From positions 1,736,001-1,800,000 of the forward strand of contig NZ_CP005286.1 in NCBI RefSeq assembly GCF_000819445.1: 64,000 nucleotides of DNA, written 5' to 3'. Below, piece after piece: positions 39,307 to 48,438 of this stretch. The stretch comes from Corynebacterium humireducens NBRC 106098 = DSM 45392 (GTDB taxonomy: Bacteria > Actinomycetota > Actinomycetes > Mycobacteriales > Mycobacteriaceae). The notes beneath the pieces were generated by a model that saw nothing but the letters and a program-made list of their open reading frames with translations, did not search any database and was not told the origin of the DNA. A program made the translations under genes and the position numbers. Position 1 is the stretch's first letter. Each line of letters begins with the position of its first letter.

Positions 39307-40634
39307 TGTTCTTCAGCCAACCAGTCGTCCCACGCGAGGCTCGCCAGTGGATCAGCCGGCTGCAGGGCAGGGTCATCCTCGGCGAAGGTCCGGGTGAAAC
39401 CGGGGCCGGTAGCACGGGTCTCGAAACGCACCGAGACTCTCCCGTGCCCCGCGCCCTGCACCCAGCCGTGCCCGAACTCGGGGTGGTGCACGTCCTGGGT
39501 GGCCCGCCACCCCACCGGAGGGGCGGTCTCGACGCGGGGCTCGACGTGGTGCTCCAGCTCGGGGCGCTGGTCGAGTTCGGGGAAGAGCACGTCCTGCCGC
39601 GCCTCCTCGAGGCCGGAGAAGCCGACGCCGACGAGGCGGATGGGACCGACCTCTTCCGGGTAGCGCACGAGCCGGAAGGCGGCGGACTGGAGGGTGTCGA
39701 GGTTGTCGGTGGCGTAGGGCAGGGTGGCGGACCGGGACTCGATGCGGAAGTCCGCCATGCGGAGTTTGACGGTGATGGTGCGGGAGCCGCGGCCGTCGAG
39801 AAGCAGGCGGCGGTGGGCGGACTCGGCGGCGCGGACGACGGCGGCGTCGACGTCGGCGTGGGTGGTGAGGTCGCGTGGGTAGGTGTACTCGGCGGAGATG
39901 GACTTCGCCTCGGCGCGGGGTTCGACGGGACGTTCGTCGATGCCGCGGGCCAGGTTCCACAGGACGGGGCCGACGGTGCCGCCGAGCAGGATCTCGACCT
40001 CCCGCTCGCTGAGTGCGGCGAGGTCACCGATCGTCTCCACGCCGATCTGTGCCAGGCGGCCCTCCGTCACCGGGCCGACGCCCCAGAGCTCCCGGACGGG
40101 CATGGGGTGGAGAATCTCGAGCTGCCGGTCGCCGGGGATGACGAAGGTACCGTCCGGTTTCGCGCGCCCGGAGCCGATCTTCGCGTACTGCTTGCCCGTG
40201 CCGGCGCCGATGGAGGAGGGCAGGCCGGTCTCCTCGCGGATGAGTCGCCGCAGGTCATCGGCCCAGGCGCGGACCTCCCCGGGGGTGGCGCCGACGAGTT
40301 CGGCGGGTTCCATGAAGGCCTCGTCGATGGAGAGCTGCTCGACGACGTCGACACGTGTGGCGATGAGCTGGAACACCCGGCGCGAGGCCGCCACATAGAC
40401 CTCCCGGCGCGGGGCGACCAGGACCGCCGAGAAGCCGACGAGGCGGGCGGCCTGGTGGGTGGGCATGGCGGAGCGGGCCCCGAAACGGCGGGCCTCGTAG
40501 CTCGCGCCGGCGACCACTCCCCTCCCCGACACACCCGCCACGAGGACGGGGCGGCCGCGCAGGGTCGGCCGGGTCAGCTGCTCCACGGAGGCGTAGAACG
40601 CGTCCATGTCGATGTGGAGAACCCAGCGCTGCAT
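39303..40634 (-). CDS. dinB: DNA polymerase IV (Y-family)
   Basis: DinB performs translesion synthesis. The 443-residue protein starts VLHIDMDAFYASVEQ with the first catalytic Asp. It has SIDEAFMEPAEL with the Asp-Glu pair, LPSSIGAGTGKQYAKIGSG, the HhH region VGPVTEGRLAQIG, and the little-finger domain with KSISAEYTYPRD. The C-terminus is an extra about 60 residues after the little finger (WVQGAGHGRVSVRFETR), without an obvious beta-clamp peptide. ATG with TAGGAT 7 nt upstream indicates a leaderless start. Confidence 0.95.
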   Translation of the reverse strand: MQRWVLHIDMDAFYASVEQLTRPTLRGRPVLVAGVSGRGVVAGASYEARRFGARSAMPTHQAARLVGFSAVLVAPRREVYVAASRRVFQLIATRVDVVEQLSIDEAFMEPAELVGATPGEVRAWADDLRRLIREETGLPSSIGAGTGKQYAKIGSGRAKPDGTFVIPGDRQLEILHPMPVRELWGVGPVTEGRLAQIGVETIGDLAALSEREVEILLGGTVGPVLWNLARGIDERPVEPRAEAKSISAEYTYPRDLTTHADVDAAVVRAAESAHRRLLLDGRGSRTITVKLRMADFRIESRSATLPYATDNLDTLQSAAFRLVRYPEEVGPIRLVGVGFSGLEEARQDVLFPELDQRPELEHHVEPRVETAPPVGWRATQDVHHPEFGHGWVQGAGHGRVSVRFETRATGPGFTRTFAEDDPALQPADPLASLAWDDWLAEEH

Positions 40635-40641
40635 GCCGACC

Positions 40642-40647
40642 ATCCTA
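40642..40647 (-). promoter_or_regulatory. Candidate leaderless -10 element of dinB
   Basis: TAGGAT on the minus strand ends 7 nt before the dinB ATG and overlaps the last codons of the upstream transporter gene (stop at 40645-40647). No LexA box was recognised here. Confidence 0.45.
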
Positions 40648-41460
40648 GGATCGGCGCAGTGCGACGGCGGCCACCACCAGGACGATGCCGAGCATCTCGG
40701 CGCCGGAGAGCCACTGCCCCAGCGCCACCGCCCCGAGCACCGCGGCCACGACCGGCAGCAGTGCCTGGAGCAGCGCGAAGTGAGCCGCACCCGCCATCCG
40801 CATGACCACCTGGTCCAGCGTGTAGGGGATGACCGCGGACAGCACGCCCAGCCCGAGGGCCAGGCCGAGGAGGGTGGTGCCGGGCGTGCCGACGTCCGCC
40901 GGCCAGAGCCACACCATGAACGGCAGCGCCAGCACGGCGGCGAGGGAGAAACCGACGGTCATCGACGTCCGCGGGCTGTCCGAGCTGGCCACGATCCGGG
41001 AACCCACGACGATGTACACCGCCCACAGACCACCCGCCAGCAGCGCGAACCCGAGGCCCACGGCGGCCGTCGACCACACGGCCCCGGAGATGACCACCAC
41101 CCCGAGGGTCGCCAGGCCGAGAGCCAGCCAGTCCCGGAGGGAGCGGGACCCGAGGGCCGCCACCAGGACGGGGCCGAGGAACTCCACCGCCACCGCCGTG
41201 CCGAGCGGCAGGCGGGCGATGGCCTCGTAGAAGCTCATGTTCATGCCCATCGTCGCCACGCCGTAGACCAGCGCGGAGGAGCTCCGGAAGTCCCGCAGGC
41301 GGGGACGGACGAGCACGAGCAGGATCAGCGCCGCCGCTGAGATACGGAACCAGGCGACGATGACGGGCGGCAGGACGTCGAAGAGCCCGACCGCCACGGC
41401 GGCTCCCGCGTACAGGCTGACGCCTGACGCGATCATCACCGCCGGGGCGCGGAGGTTCAT
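40645..41460 (-). CDS. EamA/DMT-family transporter (RhtA-like exporter)
   Basis: The 271-residue protein has about ten transmembrane segments in two EamA repeats: [20 protein letters not shown] and [19 protein letters not shown] start the first, and [19 protein letters not shown] starts the second. The motif [27 protein letters not shown] is typical of the RhtA threonine/homoserine exporter branch. The substrate is not proven. Its ATG overlaps the ileS stop by 4 bp, so it is translated from the ileS transcript and should respond to the ileS T-box indirectly. Confidence 0.88.
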   Translation of the reverse strand: MNLRAPAVMIASGVSLYAGAAVAVGLFDVLPPVIVAWFRISAAALILLVLVRPRLRDFRSSSALVYGVATMGMNMSFYEAIARLPLGTAVAVEFLGPVLVAALGSRSLRDWLALGLATLGVVVISGAVWSTAAVGLGFALLAGGLWAVYIVVGSRIVASSDSPRTSMTVGFSLAAVLALPFMVWLWPADVGTPGTTLLGLALGLGVLSAVIPYTLDQVVMRMAGAAHFALLQALLPVVAAVLGAVALGQWLSGAEMLGIVLVVAAVALRRS

Positions 41461-44400
41461 CGCTTCGCGACGGTCGCCTTCACGTCCTTGACGACGTCGT
41501 GGGCGTCACCCGCGAGTTCGTCGGTGGTGACGTCCAGCTCCACGGCGAGCACCTCACCGGCGATGAGATCGCGGTGACGCTCCGCCCACTCCTTCTTCTC
41601 CTCCGGGACGGAGAGGACGACGGAGATGCGGTCGGAGACCTCCAGGCCGGTGGCCTTGCGGGCGTCCTGCAGGCCACGGATGACGTCGGCGGCCCATCCC
41701 TCGGCCTCGAGCTCCTCGGTGAGGGTCATGTCGAGGACGACGAGGCCGTCGAGGCCGTCGATACGCGCGGTGGACTCCGGGTTCGCGGCGACGAGACGCT
41801 CGGTGTACTCGTCCTCGTTGAGCTCGATGCCGTCGGCGACGACCTTGTCCCCGACACGCTCGTAGTTGCCGGACTTGACGGCCTTGATCACGCGCTGGAC
41901 GTCCCTGCCCAGGCGCGGTCCGGCGGCGCGGGCGTTGACCACGACCTCGAAGGTGCCCACCGAGTCGACGTCGGAGGTCAGCTCGATGTCCTTGACGTTG
42001 ACCTCGTCACGGATGATGGCGGCGAACGGCGCGAGCTGCTCCGAGTCGGGCAGCGCGACGGTCAGGGACGGCAGCGGCAGGCGGTTGCGCAGCTTGTGGG
42101 CCTTACGCACCGAGGAGGCCGCGGAGCAGACGCCGCGGGTGGCGTCCATGGCGGCGACGAGGTCGGCGTCGGCGGGGAAGTCTTCCGCGGAGGGGTAGTC
42201 CGCGAGGTGGACGGAACGCTCGCCGGTCAGTCCCCGCCAGATGACCTCGGAGGTCATCGGCAGCAGCGGGGCGGTGACGCGGGTGAGTACCTCGAGCACG
42301 GTGTAGAGGGTGTTGAAGGCCTCCGGGTGGGCGTCGTCGCCCTCCCAGAAACGGTCACGGGAGCGGCGCACGTACCAGTTGGTCAGGGCGTCGGCGAACT
42401 GGCGGACGGCGTCGGTGGCGTCGGCGATGTCGGTGTTGTCCAGCGCGGTACGCACCGTGTCGACGAGGTCGTGCAGCTTCGCCAGGATGTAGCGGTCGAG
42501 CACGTCCTCCGAGGAGACGGACCACTCGGCCGGCTTCGAGGAGTACAGCTGCAGGAAGGAGTAGGCGTTCCAGATCGGCAGCAGCGCCTGGCGGACACCG
42601 TCGCGGATGCCCTGCTCGGTGACGATGAGGTTGCCGCCCCGCAGGATCGGCGAGGACATGAGGAACCAGCGCATGGCGTCGGAGCCGTCGCGGTCGAAGA
42701 CCTCGTTGACGTTCGGGTAGTTGCCCTTGGACTTGGACATCTTCTGGCCGTCGTCACCGAGGACGATGCCGTGGGCGACGACCTTCTTGAACGCCGGGCG
42801 GTCGAAGAGCGCCACGGACAGGACGTGCAGCAGGTAGAACCAGCCGCGGGTCTGGCCGATGTACTCGACGATGAAGTCCGCCGGGTTGTGGTCCTCGAAG
42901 AACTCCTTGTTCTCGAAGGGGTAGTGGAACTGCGCGAAGGGCATGGAACCGGAGTCGAACCACACGTCGAGGACGTCCGGGACACGGCGCATCGTGGACT
43001 GGCCCGTCGGGTCGTCCGGGTTCGGGCGGGTCAGCTCGTCGATGTACGGGCGGTGCAGGGACGTCGGGCGGACACCGAAGTCGGCCTCGAGCTCGTCGAG
43101 GGAGCCGTAGACGTCGACACGCGGGTACTCGTCGTTGTCGGAGACCCACACCGGGATCGGGGAACCCCAGTAACGGGAACGGGAGATGTTCCAGTCGCGG
43201 GCGTTCTCCAGCCACTTGCCGAACTGACCGTCACGGACGTGCTCCGGCAGCCACTCGATCTCCTCGTGGTTGAGCTCGACCATGCGGTCGCGGATCTCGG
43301 TGACGCGGACGAACCAGGACGGCAGCGCCATGTAGATCAGCGGCTCGCCGGAACGCCAGGAGTGCGGGTAGGAGTGCTCGATGGTCTGGTGGCGCAGGAC
43401 GCGGCCGCGCTCCTTGAGGTCGCGGATGATGTCCTTGTTCGCGTCGAAGACCAGCTGGCCCTCGTACTCCGGGACCTGGGAGGTGAACTTGCCGTCCATG
43501 TCGACCGGGATGACCACGCCGATGCCGTACTTCTTGCAGGACTCCATGTCGTCCTCACCGAAGGCCGGGGCCTGGTGGACGATACCGGTGCCGTCCTCGA
43601 CGGTGACGTAGTCGGCGAGGATGACCTGGAAGGCGTTGACCTCGTCGGCGAAGTAGTCGAACATCGGCTGGTACTGCAGACCCTCGAGCTGCGCGCCCGG
43701 GACGGTCGCCAGCACCTCGTGGTCCTCGCCGAACTCCTTCGCCAGGGTCCCGACCAGCGGGGCGGCCATGAGGTAGACCGCGCCGTCGGCGGCACGCACC
43801 AGCGCGTAGTCGACCTCCGGGTGGACGGCGAGCGCCAGGTTCGACGGCAGGGTCCACGGGGTGGTGGTCCAGGCGAGGGCGGCGGCGTCGGCGAGCAGCG
43901 GCTGCTCGGTGAGGGTCTTCTCCGCGGCGGAACCGGCGACGGCGCCGGTGACCGGGAAGGTGACGGTCAGGGCCGGGTCCTGGCGCATCTTGTAGGAGTC
44001 GTCGAGGCGGGTCTCCTGGTTGGACAGCGGGGTGTGCTCCGCCCAGGAGTACGGCAGGACACGGAAGCCCTGGTAGATCAGGCCCTTGTCGTAGAGCTGC
44101 TTGAACGCCCAGATGACGGACTCCATGTAGCCCGGGTCCATCGTCTTGTAGCCGTTGTCGAAGTCCACCCAACGCGCCTGGCGGGTGACGTACTCCTTCC
44201 ACTCCTCGGCGTAGCGCAGGACGCTCTCGGCGCAGTACTCGTTGAACTTCGCCAGACCCATGTCCTCGATCTGGCCCTTGTCGGTGATGCCGAGCTGCTT
44301 CTCCGCCTCCAGCTCCGCCGGCAGACCGTGGGTGTCCCAGCCGAAGACACGGGGCACGTGGTGGCCGGTCATGGTGCGGAAACGCGGGATGATGTCCTTG

Positions 44401-44633
44401 ACGTAGCCGGTGAGCAGGTGGCCGTAGTGCGGCAGACCGTTGGCGAAGGGCGGGCCGTCGTAGAAGACGTACTCCTTCTCCCCCTCACGCTGGTCCAGCG
44501 ACGCCTGGAACGTGCCGTCCTGCTTCCAGTACTCCAGGACGACCTTCTCCATGTCGGGGAATCGGGAGGAACCCCCGGTCATGTCGACGCGGGGGTACAC
44601 GCCGCCCACGGCGGTCTTCTTCTGCTCGGACAT
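41457..44633 (-). CDS. ileS: Isoleucyl-tRNA synthetase
   Basis: IleS charges tRNA-Ile. The 1058-residue class I enzyme has the HIGH variant HYGH in [16 protein letters not shown] near residue 60. It has a CP1 editing domain around [23 protein letters not shown] in [16 protein letters not shown], and the anticodon-binding C-terminal domain. The HYGH form and domain layout match the eukaryote-like IleS type usual in actinobacteria. ATG 44633 follows AAGGA by about 5 nt; the in-frame GTG at 44645 lies before that site. A T-box leader precedes it, and an exporter gene overlaps its end. Confidence 0.98.
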   Translation of the reverse strand: MSEQKKTAVGGVYPRVDMTGGSSRFPDMEKVVLEYWKQDGTFQASLDQREGEKEYVFYDGPPFANGLPHYGHLLTGYVKDIIPRFRTMTGHHVPRVFGWDTHGLPAELEAEKQLGITDKGQIEDMGLAKFNEYCAESVLRYAEEWKEYVTRQARWVDFDNGYKTMDPGYMESVIWAFKQLYDKGLIYQGFRVLPYSWAEHTPLSNQETRLDDSYKMRQDPALTVTFPVTGAVAGSAAEKTLTEQPLLADAAALAWTTTPWTLPSNLALAVHPEVDYALVRAADGAVYLMAAPLVGTLAKEFGEDHEVLATVPGAQLEGLQYQPMFDYFADEVNAFQVILADYVTVEDGTGIVHQAPAFGEDDMESCKKYGIGVVIPVDMDGKFTSQVPEYEGQLVFDANKDIIRDLKERGRVLRHQTIEHSYPHSWRSGEPLIYMALPSWFVRVTEIRDRMVELNHEEIEWLPEHVRDGQFGKWLENARDWNISRSRYWGSPIPVWVSDNDEYPRVDVYGSLDELEADFGVRPTSLHRPYIDELTRPNPDDPTGQSTMRRVPDVLDVWFDSGSMPFAQFHYPFENKEFFEDHNPADFIVEYIGQTRGWFYLLHVLSVALFDRPAFKKVVAHGIVLGDDGQKMSKSKGNYPNVNEVFDRDGSDAMRWFLMSSPILRGGNLIVTEQGIRDGVRQALLPIWNAYSFLQLYSSKPAEWSVSSEDVLDRYILAKLHDLVDTVRTALDNTDIADATDAVRQFADALTNWYVRRSRDRFWEGDDAHPEAFNTLYTVLEVLTRVTAPLLPMTSEVIWRGLTGERSVHLADYPSAEDFPADADLVAAMDATRGVCSAASSVRKAHKLRNRLPLPSLTVALPDSEQLAPFAAIIRDEVNVKDIELTSDVDSVGTFEVVVNARAAGPRLGRDVQRVIKAVKSGNYERVGDKVVADGIELNEDEYTERLVAANPESTARIDGLDGLVVLDMTLTEELEAEGWAADVIRGLQDARKATGLEVSDRISVVLSVPEEKKEWAERHRDLIAGEVLAVELDVTTDELAGDAHDVVKDVKATVAKR

Positions 44634-44847
44634 ATCTTCCTTCACTCACGAGTCGTCGGTCGGTGCAGGGACGCACGTGCGTGCGCGGTACCACCCTGCT
44701 TGGGTGCCGGGGCACCCCACTTCATTCGTGGTGAAGGTCTGTCACGGTCCCACCCGTCCGGTTCTACTCGGCGTGCGCCTTTCTTCCGGATGCTCCCCGG
44801 TGATGGCCGGATCACTGCGTGTTGCCCGCCGACACGGCGGAACAGTC
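44634..44847 (-). ncRNA. T-box riboswitch leader of ileS
   Basis: On the minus strand, AGGGTGGTACCGCG (44684-44697) is a perfect T-box motif carrying the TGGT that pairs with the uncharged tRNA acceptor end. Upstream, CCGG-GGAGCAT-CCGG (44786-44800) forms a very short stem I loop, as in actinobacterial translational T-boxes. Ile codon ATC occurs just 5' of it (44802-44804 and again 44810-44812) as candidate specifier. CCTTCAC in the leader (44731-44737) is complementary to GTGAAGG at 44639-44645, which covers the ribosome site, so sequestration is likely. No intrinsic terminator precedes ileS. Confidence 0.9.
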
Positions 44848-44854
44848 ACAGGGG

Positions 44855-44860
44855 ATTATA
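44855..44860 (-). promoter_or_regulatory. -10 element of the ileS T-box transcript
   Basis: A perfect TATAAT on the minus strand ends about 220 bp upstream of the ileS start, giving a transcript start near 44847 and a leader that contains the whole T-box. Confidence 0.7.
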
Positions 44861-44897
44861 CACGGTGGCCGGTAGCCGCTCCCCTCCGGCATCGGGA

Positions 44898-44947
44898 AAG
44901 CCCGTGGGGGTGGGAACGACCTGAGTCGTTCCCACCCCCACGGGCTT
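44898..44947 (-). terminator. Terminator downstream of wag31
   Basis: A perfect 23-bp stem (44898-44920 with 44925-44947) and a 4-nt loop follows the wag31 stop by 14 bp. On the minus strand it is followed by a short T run. It separates wag31 from the ileS promoter. Confidence 0.92.
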
Positions 44948-44961
44948 CAACCGGACTAGTT

Positions 44962-45912
44962 CTACTTTCCTGCGTCGGCGTTCGGGGCCGCGGAACCGCG
45001 GGCCTCGAGCTCCTGCAGCTGGGTCTCCAGCAGGGTCTTCAAGCGGGTGCGGTACTCACGCTCGTAGGTGCGCAGCTCCGCGATACGGGTCTCCAGGGCC
45101 GTCTGCTGCTGCTTGACGGTCGCCATGATCTCCGTGTGCTTGCGCTCGGCGTCGGCCTGCAGGGCGTTCGCCTTCTCCTCGGCCTGACGGATCTGGGCCT
45201 CGGCACGGGAGGTCGCCTGGTTGGTGGTCTCCTGCGCACGCTTCTCAGCGTCTGCGACCAGCGACTTCGCACGGGTGTCGGCCTCGTTGATCTGCTGCTC
45301 GGCGCGCTTCTTGGCGTCGGCCAGCTGGGCCTGGGACTTCTCGTCGGCGTCGGCGAGCTGGGCCTCTGCCGCGGTGCGGGCCTCGTCGAGCATGGAGCGG
45401 GACTCCGCCTGTGCCTCGGAGGTGAGGCGGTCGGCCATCTCCTGGGCCAGGCCCAGGACCTTGGCGGCCTGCATGTGGGTGTCCGCGGTGGCCGGTGCGG
45501 TGTCCTGCGGGACAGCTGCCACGGCGGCGGCCTTCTGCGGCTGCTGCTCGGCCTTCTTCTTGGCGGCCTCGAGCTCCGCCTTGGTCCTCTGCAGCTCGGC
45601 CTTGACGTTCTTCGCCTCGGACTCGGCCTTCTCGGTGGCCTTCCGGGCGTCGGTCAGCTTGGCCTCGTACTCCTTGCGGAGCTCCTCCTCGATCTCCTTG
45701 CGGAGCTTCGCCTCGTCGACACCGTCGCCGGCCGGGGCGGAACCGCCCTGCTCCAGCTTTGCGCGGAGATCGTCGTTGTCGTCCTGCAGCTGGGCGAGGG
45801 TGTCTTCGACGAGGTCGAGGAACTGGTCAACCTCATCCTCGTTGTAACCCCGCTTGCCGATCGGCGGCTTACTGAAAGCGACGTTGTGCACATCAGCTGG
45901 TGTCAGCGGCAT
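44962..45912 (-). CDS. wag31: DivIVA/Wag31 polar growth protein
   Basis: Wag31 is the coiled-coil scaffold at the cell poles that directs apical peptidoglycan synthesis in actinobacteria. The 316-residue protein has the conserved lipid-binding N-terminus [20 protein letters not shown] and [20 protein letters not shown]. Long Ala/Glu/Lys coiled coils (about 80-135 and 175-300) are separated by a Gln/Ala/Pro linker. It lies 3' of the division genes and is transcribed in the same direction as yggT and sepF. AAGGGA precedes the ATG. The 168-bp gap upstream holds TTGACC and TACGAT-like promoter sequences. Confidence 0.97.
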   Translation of the reverse strand: MPLTPADVHNVAFSKPPIGKRGYNEDEVDQFLDLVEDTLAQLQDDNDDLRAKLEQGGSAPAGDGVDEAKLRKEIEEELRKEYEAKLTDARKATEKAESEAKNVKAELQRTKAELEAAKKKAEQQPQKAAAVAAVPQDTAPATADTHMQAAKVLGLAQEMADRLTSEAQAESRSMLDEARTAAEAQLADADEKSQAQLADAKKRAEQQINEADTRAKSLVADAEKRAQETTNQATSRAEAQIRQAEEKANALQADAERKHTEIMATVKQQQTALETRIAELRTYEREYRTRLKTLLETQLQELEARGSAAPNADAGK

Positions 45913-46080
45913 TGGCGTTCCCTTCGAGTTTGTGGTGGCCCGGTAGGCCGGTGCGGGCTGGCCCACACTATGCGTTTTCAATAATCGTACGTTGAGTGCT
46001 TGGTCAAGTGTAACCCCCGGAGGGGCCGTCCGGACCACGGACACTCCAAATCTTTACCGGAGGTTGAACCCTGCGGCCAC

Positions 46081-46374
46081 TCAACCGGCGAACACCGCCA
46101 GCACAATGTACTGCAGAACACTGAGGATGATGAACAGGACAATCACCGACATGTCCAGGGCGACGCCACCCAACTTCAGGGGCGGAATCACGCGGCGCAG
46201 CGCCTTGACCGGCGGGTCGGTGATGACGAACAGCGGCTCCGCGATGTAGATGAACCACCGCGGCGGCTGGAAGTTACGCGAGAAGGACTGGATCATCTCG
46301 ATCACGATGCGCGCGATCAGAACGAGGATGAAGATCCGGATGACGAGGTAAATGGCAGAACCGAGGAGACTCAC
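46081..46374 (-). CDS. yggT: YggT-family membrane protein
   Basis: The roughly 97-residue protein has two hydrophobic segments (AIYLVIRIFILVLIARIVIEM and ALDMSVIVLFIILSVLQYIVLAV) separated by the conserved YggT loop FQPPRWFIYIAEPLFVITDPPVKALRRVIPP. It occupies the usual place between sepF and wag31. Family members are implicated in division or osmotic tolerance, without a known mechanism. The GTG at 46374 is chosen because TAGGCT ends 8 nt before it; the alternative GTG at 46380 would leave only 2 nt. Confidence 0.88.
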   Translation of the reverse strand: MSLLGSAIYLVIRIFILVLIARIVIEMIQSFSRNFQPPRWFIYIAEPLFVITDPPVKALRRVIPPLKLGGVALDMSVIVLFIILSVLQYIVLAVFAG

Positions 46375-46382
46375 ATTCACCG

Positions 46383-46388
46383 AGCCTA
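46383..46388 (-). promoter_or_regulatory. Candidate leaderless -10 element of yggT
   Basis: TAGGCT on the minus strand ends 8 nt before the GTG at 46374. Together with the sepF terminator just upstream, this gives yggT its own transcript. Confidence 0.45.
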
Positions 46389-46407
46389 GTGGTTGTCACA
46401 AAGAAAA

Positions 46408-46442
46408 AGGTAGGTACCCCACCGGGAGTGGGACACCTACCT
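46408..46442 (-). terminator. Terminator downstream of sepF
   Basis: On the minus strand an 8-bp stem (46408-46415 with 46435-46442) plus a 5-bp inner stem (46418-46422 with 46428-46432), separated by an AC/AC mismatch, is followed directly by TTTTTCTTT. This is a classic intrinsic terminator 30 bp after sepF. Confidence 0.9.
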
Positions 46443-46471
46443 CACGACCAAAAGCTGCGTGACCGGTCGGG

Positions 46472-46954
46472 TCAGCGCAGCTTGGCTGCCCTTTCAAGCT
46501 CGATCTGGGAGAACTCCGCGCCCTCCGGGGTGATGGCGAAGACGGTGCGGTCCGTGTCGATGTTGCGGGTCACGTTGACCATCTTGCCGCGCAGGGCGTA
46601 GCAGAGGCCGGCGGCGAAGTCGACGATCCGCTTGTTGTCGCCCGGCTCCATGCGGGTGAGGTCGAAGACGACGGCGTCGCCGTCGCGGAAGGGCTCACCG
46701 ATCTGGGCGGCCTGGCTGTAGGAGGTGACCTCCACGGCGATCAGCTTCGGCTCGGGGGCCTGGTACTGGGGGCGCTCCTCGCGCTCCGGGCGGCTGTAGC
46801 CCCCGTACTCGTAGTCGCGGGACGGCGCGTAGGCGGCGGAACCGCTGGTGCGGTAGCGCGGGTCCTCGCGGTCGTAGTCGTAGTAGGCGTCCTCGTGCTC
46901 CATGTCGATCGGAGACAGACCGAAGAACTCCTTGGCGTTCCTGATGAAGGACAT
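46472..46954 (-). CDS. sepF: Cell division protein SepF
   Basis: SepF tethers FtsZ to the membrane in bacteria without FtsA. The 160-residue protein has the N-terminal membrane-binding helix SFIRNAKEFFGLSP. A Tyr/Asp/Arg-rich linker follows (about 20-65), then the FtsZ-binding core (about 70-152: VEVTSYSQAAQIGEPFRDGDAVVFDLTRM, VDFAAGLCYALRGKMVNVTRN). The absence of ftsA in the cluster fits SepF as the FtsZ anchor. GAGAGGA stands before the ATG. A terminator follows. Confidence 0.96.
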   Translation of the reverse strand: MSFIRNAKEFFGLSPIDMEHEDAYYDYDREDPRYRTSGSAAYAPSRDYEYGGYSRPEREERPQYQAPEPKLIAVEVTSYSQAAQIGEPFRDGDAVVFDLTRMEPGDNKRIVDFAAGLCYALRGKMVNVTRNIDTDRTVFAITPEGAEFSQIELERAAKLR

Positions 46955-47010
46955 TTGTTTTCCTCTCCCGTTAGTGCAGCTGGCGCGGGGTTTTGGTCGT
47001 TTACTGACCC

Positions 47011-47703
47011 CTACGGTAGTGGTCGGCTGCCCAGCACGCCGGTTCCGACACGCACGATGTTCGAGCCCTTGGCGACGGCGCTCTCCAGGTCGGCGGACAT
47101 GCCCGCCGAGAGCTCCATCCCCGGACCGAGGTCATCACACAGCGTACGCGCCCACGCGAAGACAGGTCCCGGATCCTCCCCCAGGGGAGGCACCACCATG
47201 AGACCCCGCAGTTCCAGGTGCGGGGCGGCCTCGACGACGTCGACAAGCTCCTGCAGGTTCTCCTCGGTCACGCCGCCGCGGGAGGGGTCGCCGTCGGCGG
47301 AGAGCTGCAGGTAGACGGGCAGTACACCGGCCGGGCGGTCGCCGCGCTCGATGGCCAGGCCCATGCCGCGGTTGAGGCCCTCCGCGAGGCGCACCGAGTC
47401 CAGCGAGTGGACGCTGGCGGCCCAGCGGGCGACGGAGTTGGCCTTCTTGGTCTGGATCTGGCCGATCATGTGGATGCGGGCGTCCGGCACCTCGGCTGCC
47501 TTGGCGCGGGCCTCCTGCTCGCGGTTCTCGGCGACGTCGGCGACGCCGAGCTCCACGAGCAGCTCCAGGTCGGAGGCCGGGTGGAACTTCGTCACCGGCA
47601 GGAGGCGGATGTCGGCGGGGTCACGGTCGGCGGCGCGGGCGGCGGCGTCGATACGCTCCCGCACGGCGGTCAGGTTGGTGCGCAGTTCCTCGAGTCTGGT
47701 CAC
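47011..47703 (-). CDS. yggS: YggS-family PLP-binding protein (PLP homeostasis)
   Basis: The 230-residue TIM-barrel protein resembles the N-terminal domain of alanine racemase. It has the PLP Lys in RLLPVTKFHPASDLELLVELG, ENREQEARAKA, HMIGQIQTKKANSVA, GLMVVPPLGEDPG and a phosphate-binding SADLESAVAKGSNIVRVGTGVLG. The family (PLPHP) buffers PLP and has no known catalysis. The GTG start overlaps the pgeF stop by 4 bp. It lies between ftsZ-pgeF and sepF as in many Gram-positive genomes. Confidence 0.95.
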   Translation of the reverse strand: MTRLEELRTNLTAVRERIDAAARAADRDPADIRLLPVTKFHPASDLELLVELGVADVAENREQEARAKAAEVPDARIHMIGQIQTKKANSVARWAASVHSLDSVRLAEGLNRGMGLAIERGDRPAGVLPVYLQLSADGDPSRGGVTEENLQELVDVVEAAPHLELRGLMVVPPLGEDPGPVFAWARTLCDDLGPGMELSAGMSADLESAVAKGSNIVRVGTGVLGSRPLP

Positions 47704-48425
47704 GGCAGCCACACCAGCCCCGCCTGGCGACCGGTGGTGCCCTCCCGACGGTACGAGAAGAAATCCTCGTCCTCGATCGTGCACCGCGGGTCCGCCTCGA
47801 TGTTGGTCACCCCGAGGCCCATGAGCTGGCGCACCAGCCCGGCCCGGATGTCGAGGCCGACGGTCCCCTGCTCCGTGCGGGTCCGGGACCCCGGGAGATG
47901 CTTCTCGACGTCCGCCGCCATCTCCGCCGGCACCTCGTAGTGCCGCCCGGAGGCCGCAGGCCCCAGGACCACCTGGATGGCACCCGGCTGCGCGCCGAGC
48001 TCCACCATCTTCGCGACCGTGCGGGAGACGATCCCGTTGCGGGCGCCCAGGCGGCCGGCGTGCGCCGCGGCGACGACGCCGTGGACGTGGTCGGCCAGCA
48101 GGACCGGCACGCAGTCCGCGACGAGCACCCCCAGTGCCAGACCACGCTGCGTGGTCACGAGGGCGTCGGTGGCCTCGACCGGACCAGGCTGGGGCCCGTC
48201 GACGACGGTGACGTTGTGGGAGTGGATCTGCTCCATCCACACGATGTCGTCCAGACCGAGGATGCGGGCCAGCCGCTCCCGGTTGGCGGCGACGGCGTCG
48301 GGGTCGTCCCCGACATGGTCACCGAGGTTGAAGGAATCATACGGAGACGACGACGCCCCGCCCGCACGGCTGGTGAAGACCATGCGGACGGGGCGGGGAG
48401 CCTCGTTCGCGCTGCTGAGGGACAT
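47700..48425 (-). CDS. pgeF: Peptidoglycan editing factor PgeF (YfiH/laccase-domain family)
   Basis: The 241-residue protein is a multicopper-polyphenol-oxidase-type YfiH protein. It has FTSRAGGASSSPYDSFNLGDHVGDD, MEQIHSHNVTVVD with the metal His, LVADCVPVLLADHVHGVVAAAHAGRLG with the Cys and His ligands, and DPRCTIEDEDFFSYRREGTTGRQAG. In E. coli the homologue removes wrongly inserted serine from muropeptide precursors; that function here is inferred. It lies 10 bp after ftsZ and is coupled to yggS. Confidence 0.93.
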   Translation of the reverse strand: MSLSSANEAPRPVRMVFTSRAGGASSSPYDSFNLGDHVGDDPDAVAANRERLARILGLDDIVWMEQIHSHNVTVVDGPQPGPVEATDALVTTQRGLALGVLVADCVPVLLADHVHGVVAAAHAGRLGARNGIVSRTVAKMVELGAQPGAIQVVLGPAASGRHYEVPAEMAADVEKHLPGSRTRTEQGTVGLDIRAGLVRQLMGLGVTNIEADPRCTIEDEDFFSYRREGTTGRQAGLVWLP

Positions 48426-48432
48426 GCCCTAC

Positions 48433-48438
48433 AGGTTA
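48433..48438 (-). promoter_or_regulatory. Candidate leaderless -10 element of pgeF
   Basis: TAACCT on the minus strand ends 7 nt before the pgeF ATG and includes the ftsZ stop codon (48436-48438). It may give pgeF-yggS an independent leaderless transcript besides read-through from ftsZ. Confidence 0.4.

Noticed and set aside
41499-44924. A 1141-codon plus-strand frame opposite ileS
   Set aside because: Mirror of ileS and its T-box; composition is a Val/Asp/Gly/Arg repeat pattern typical of antisense frames here.
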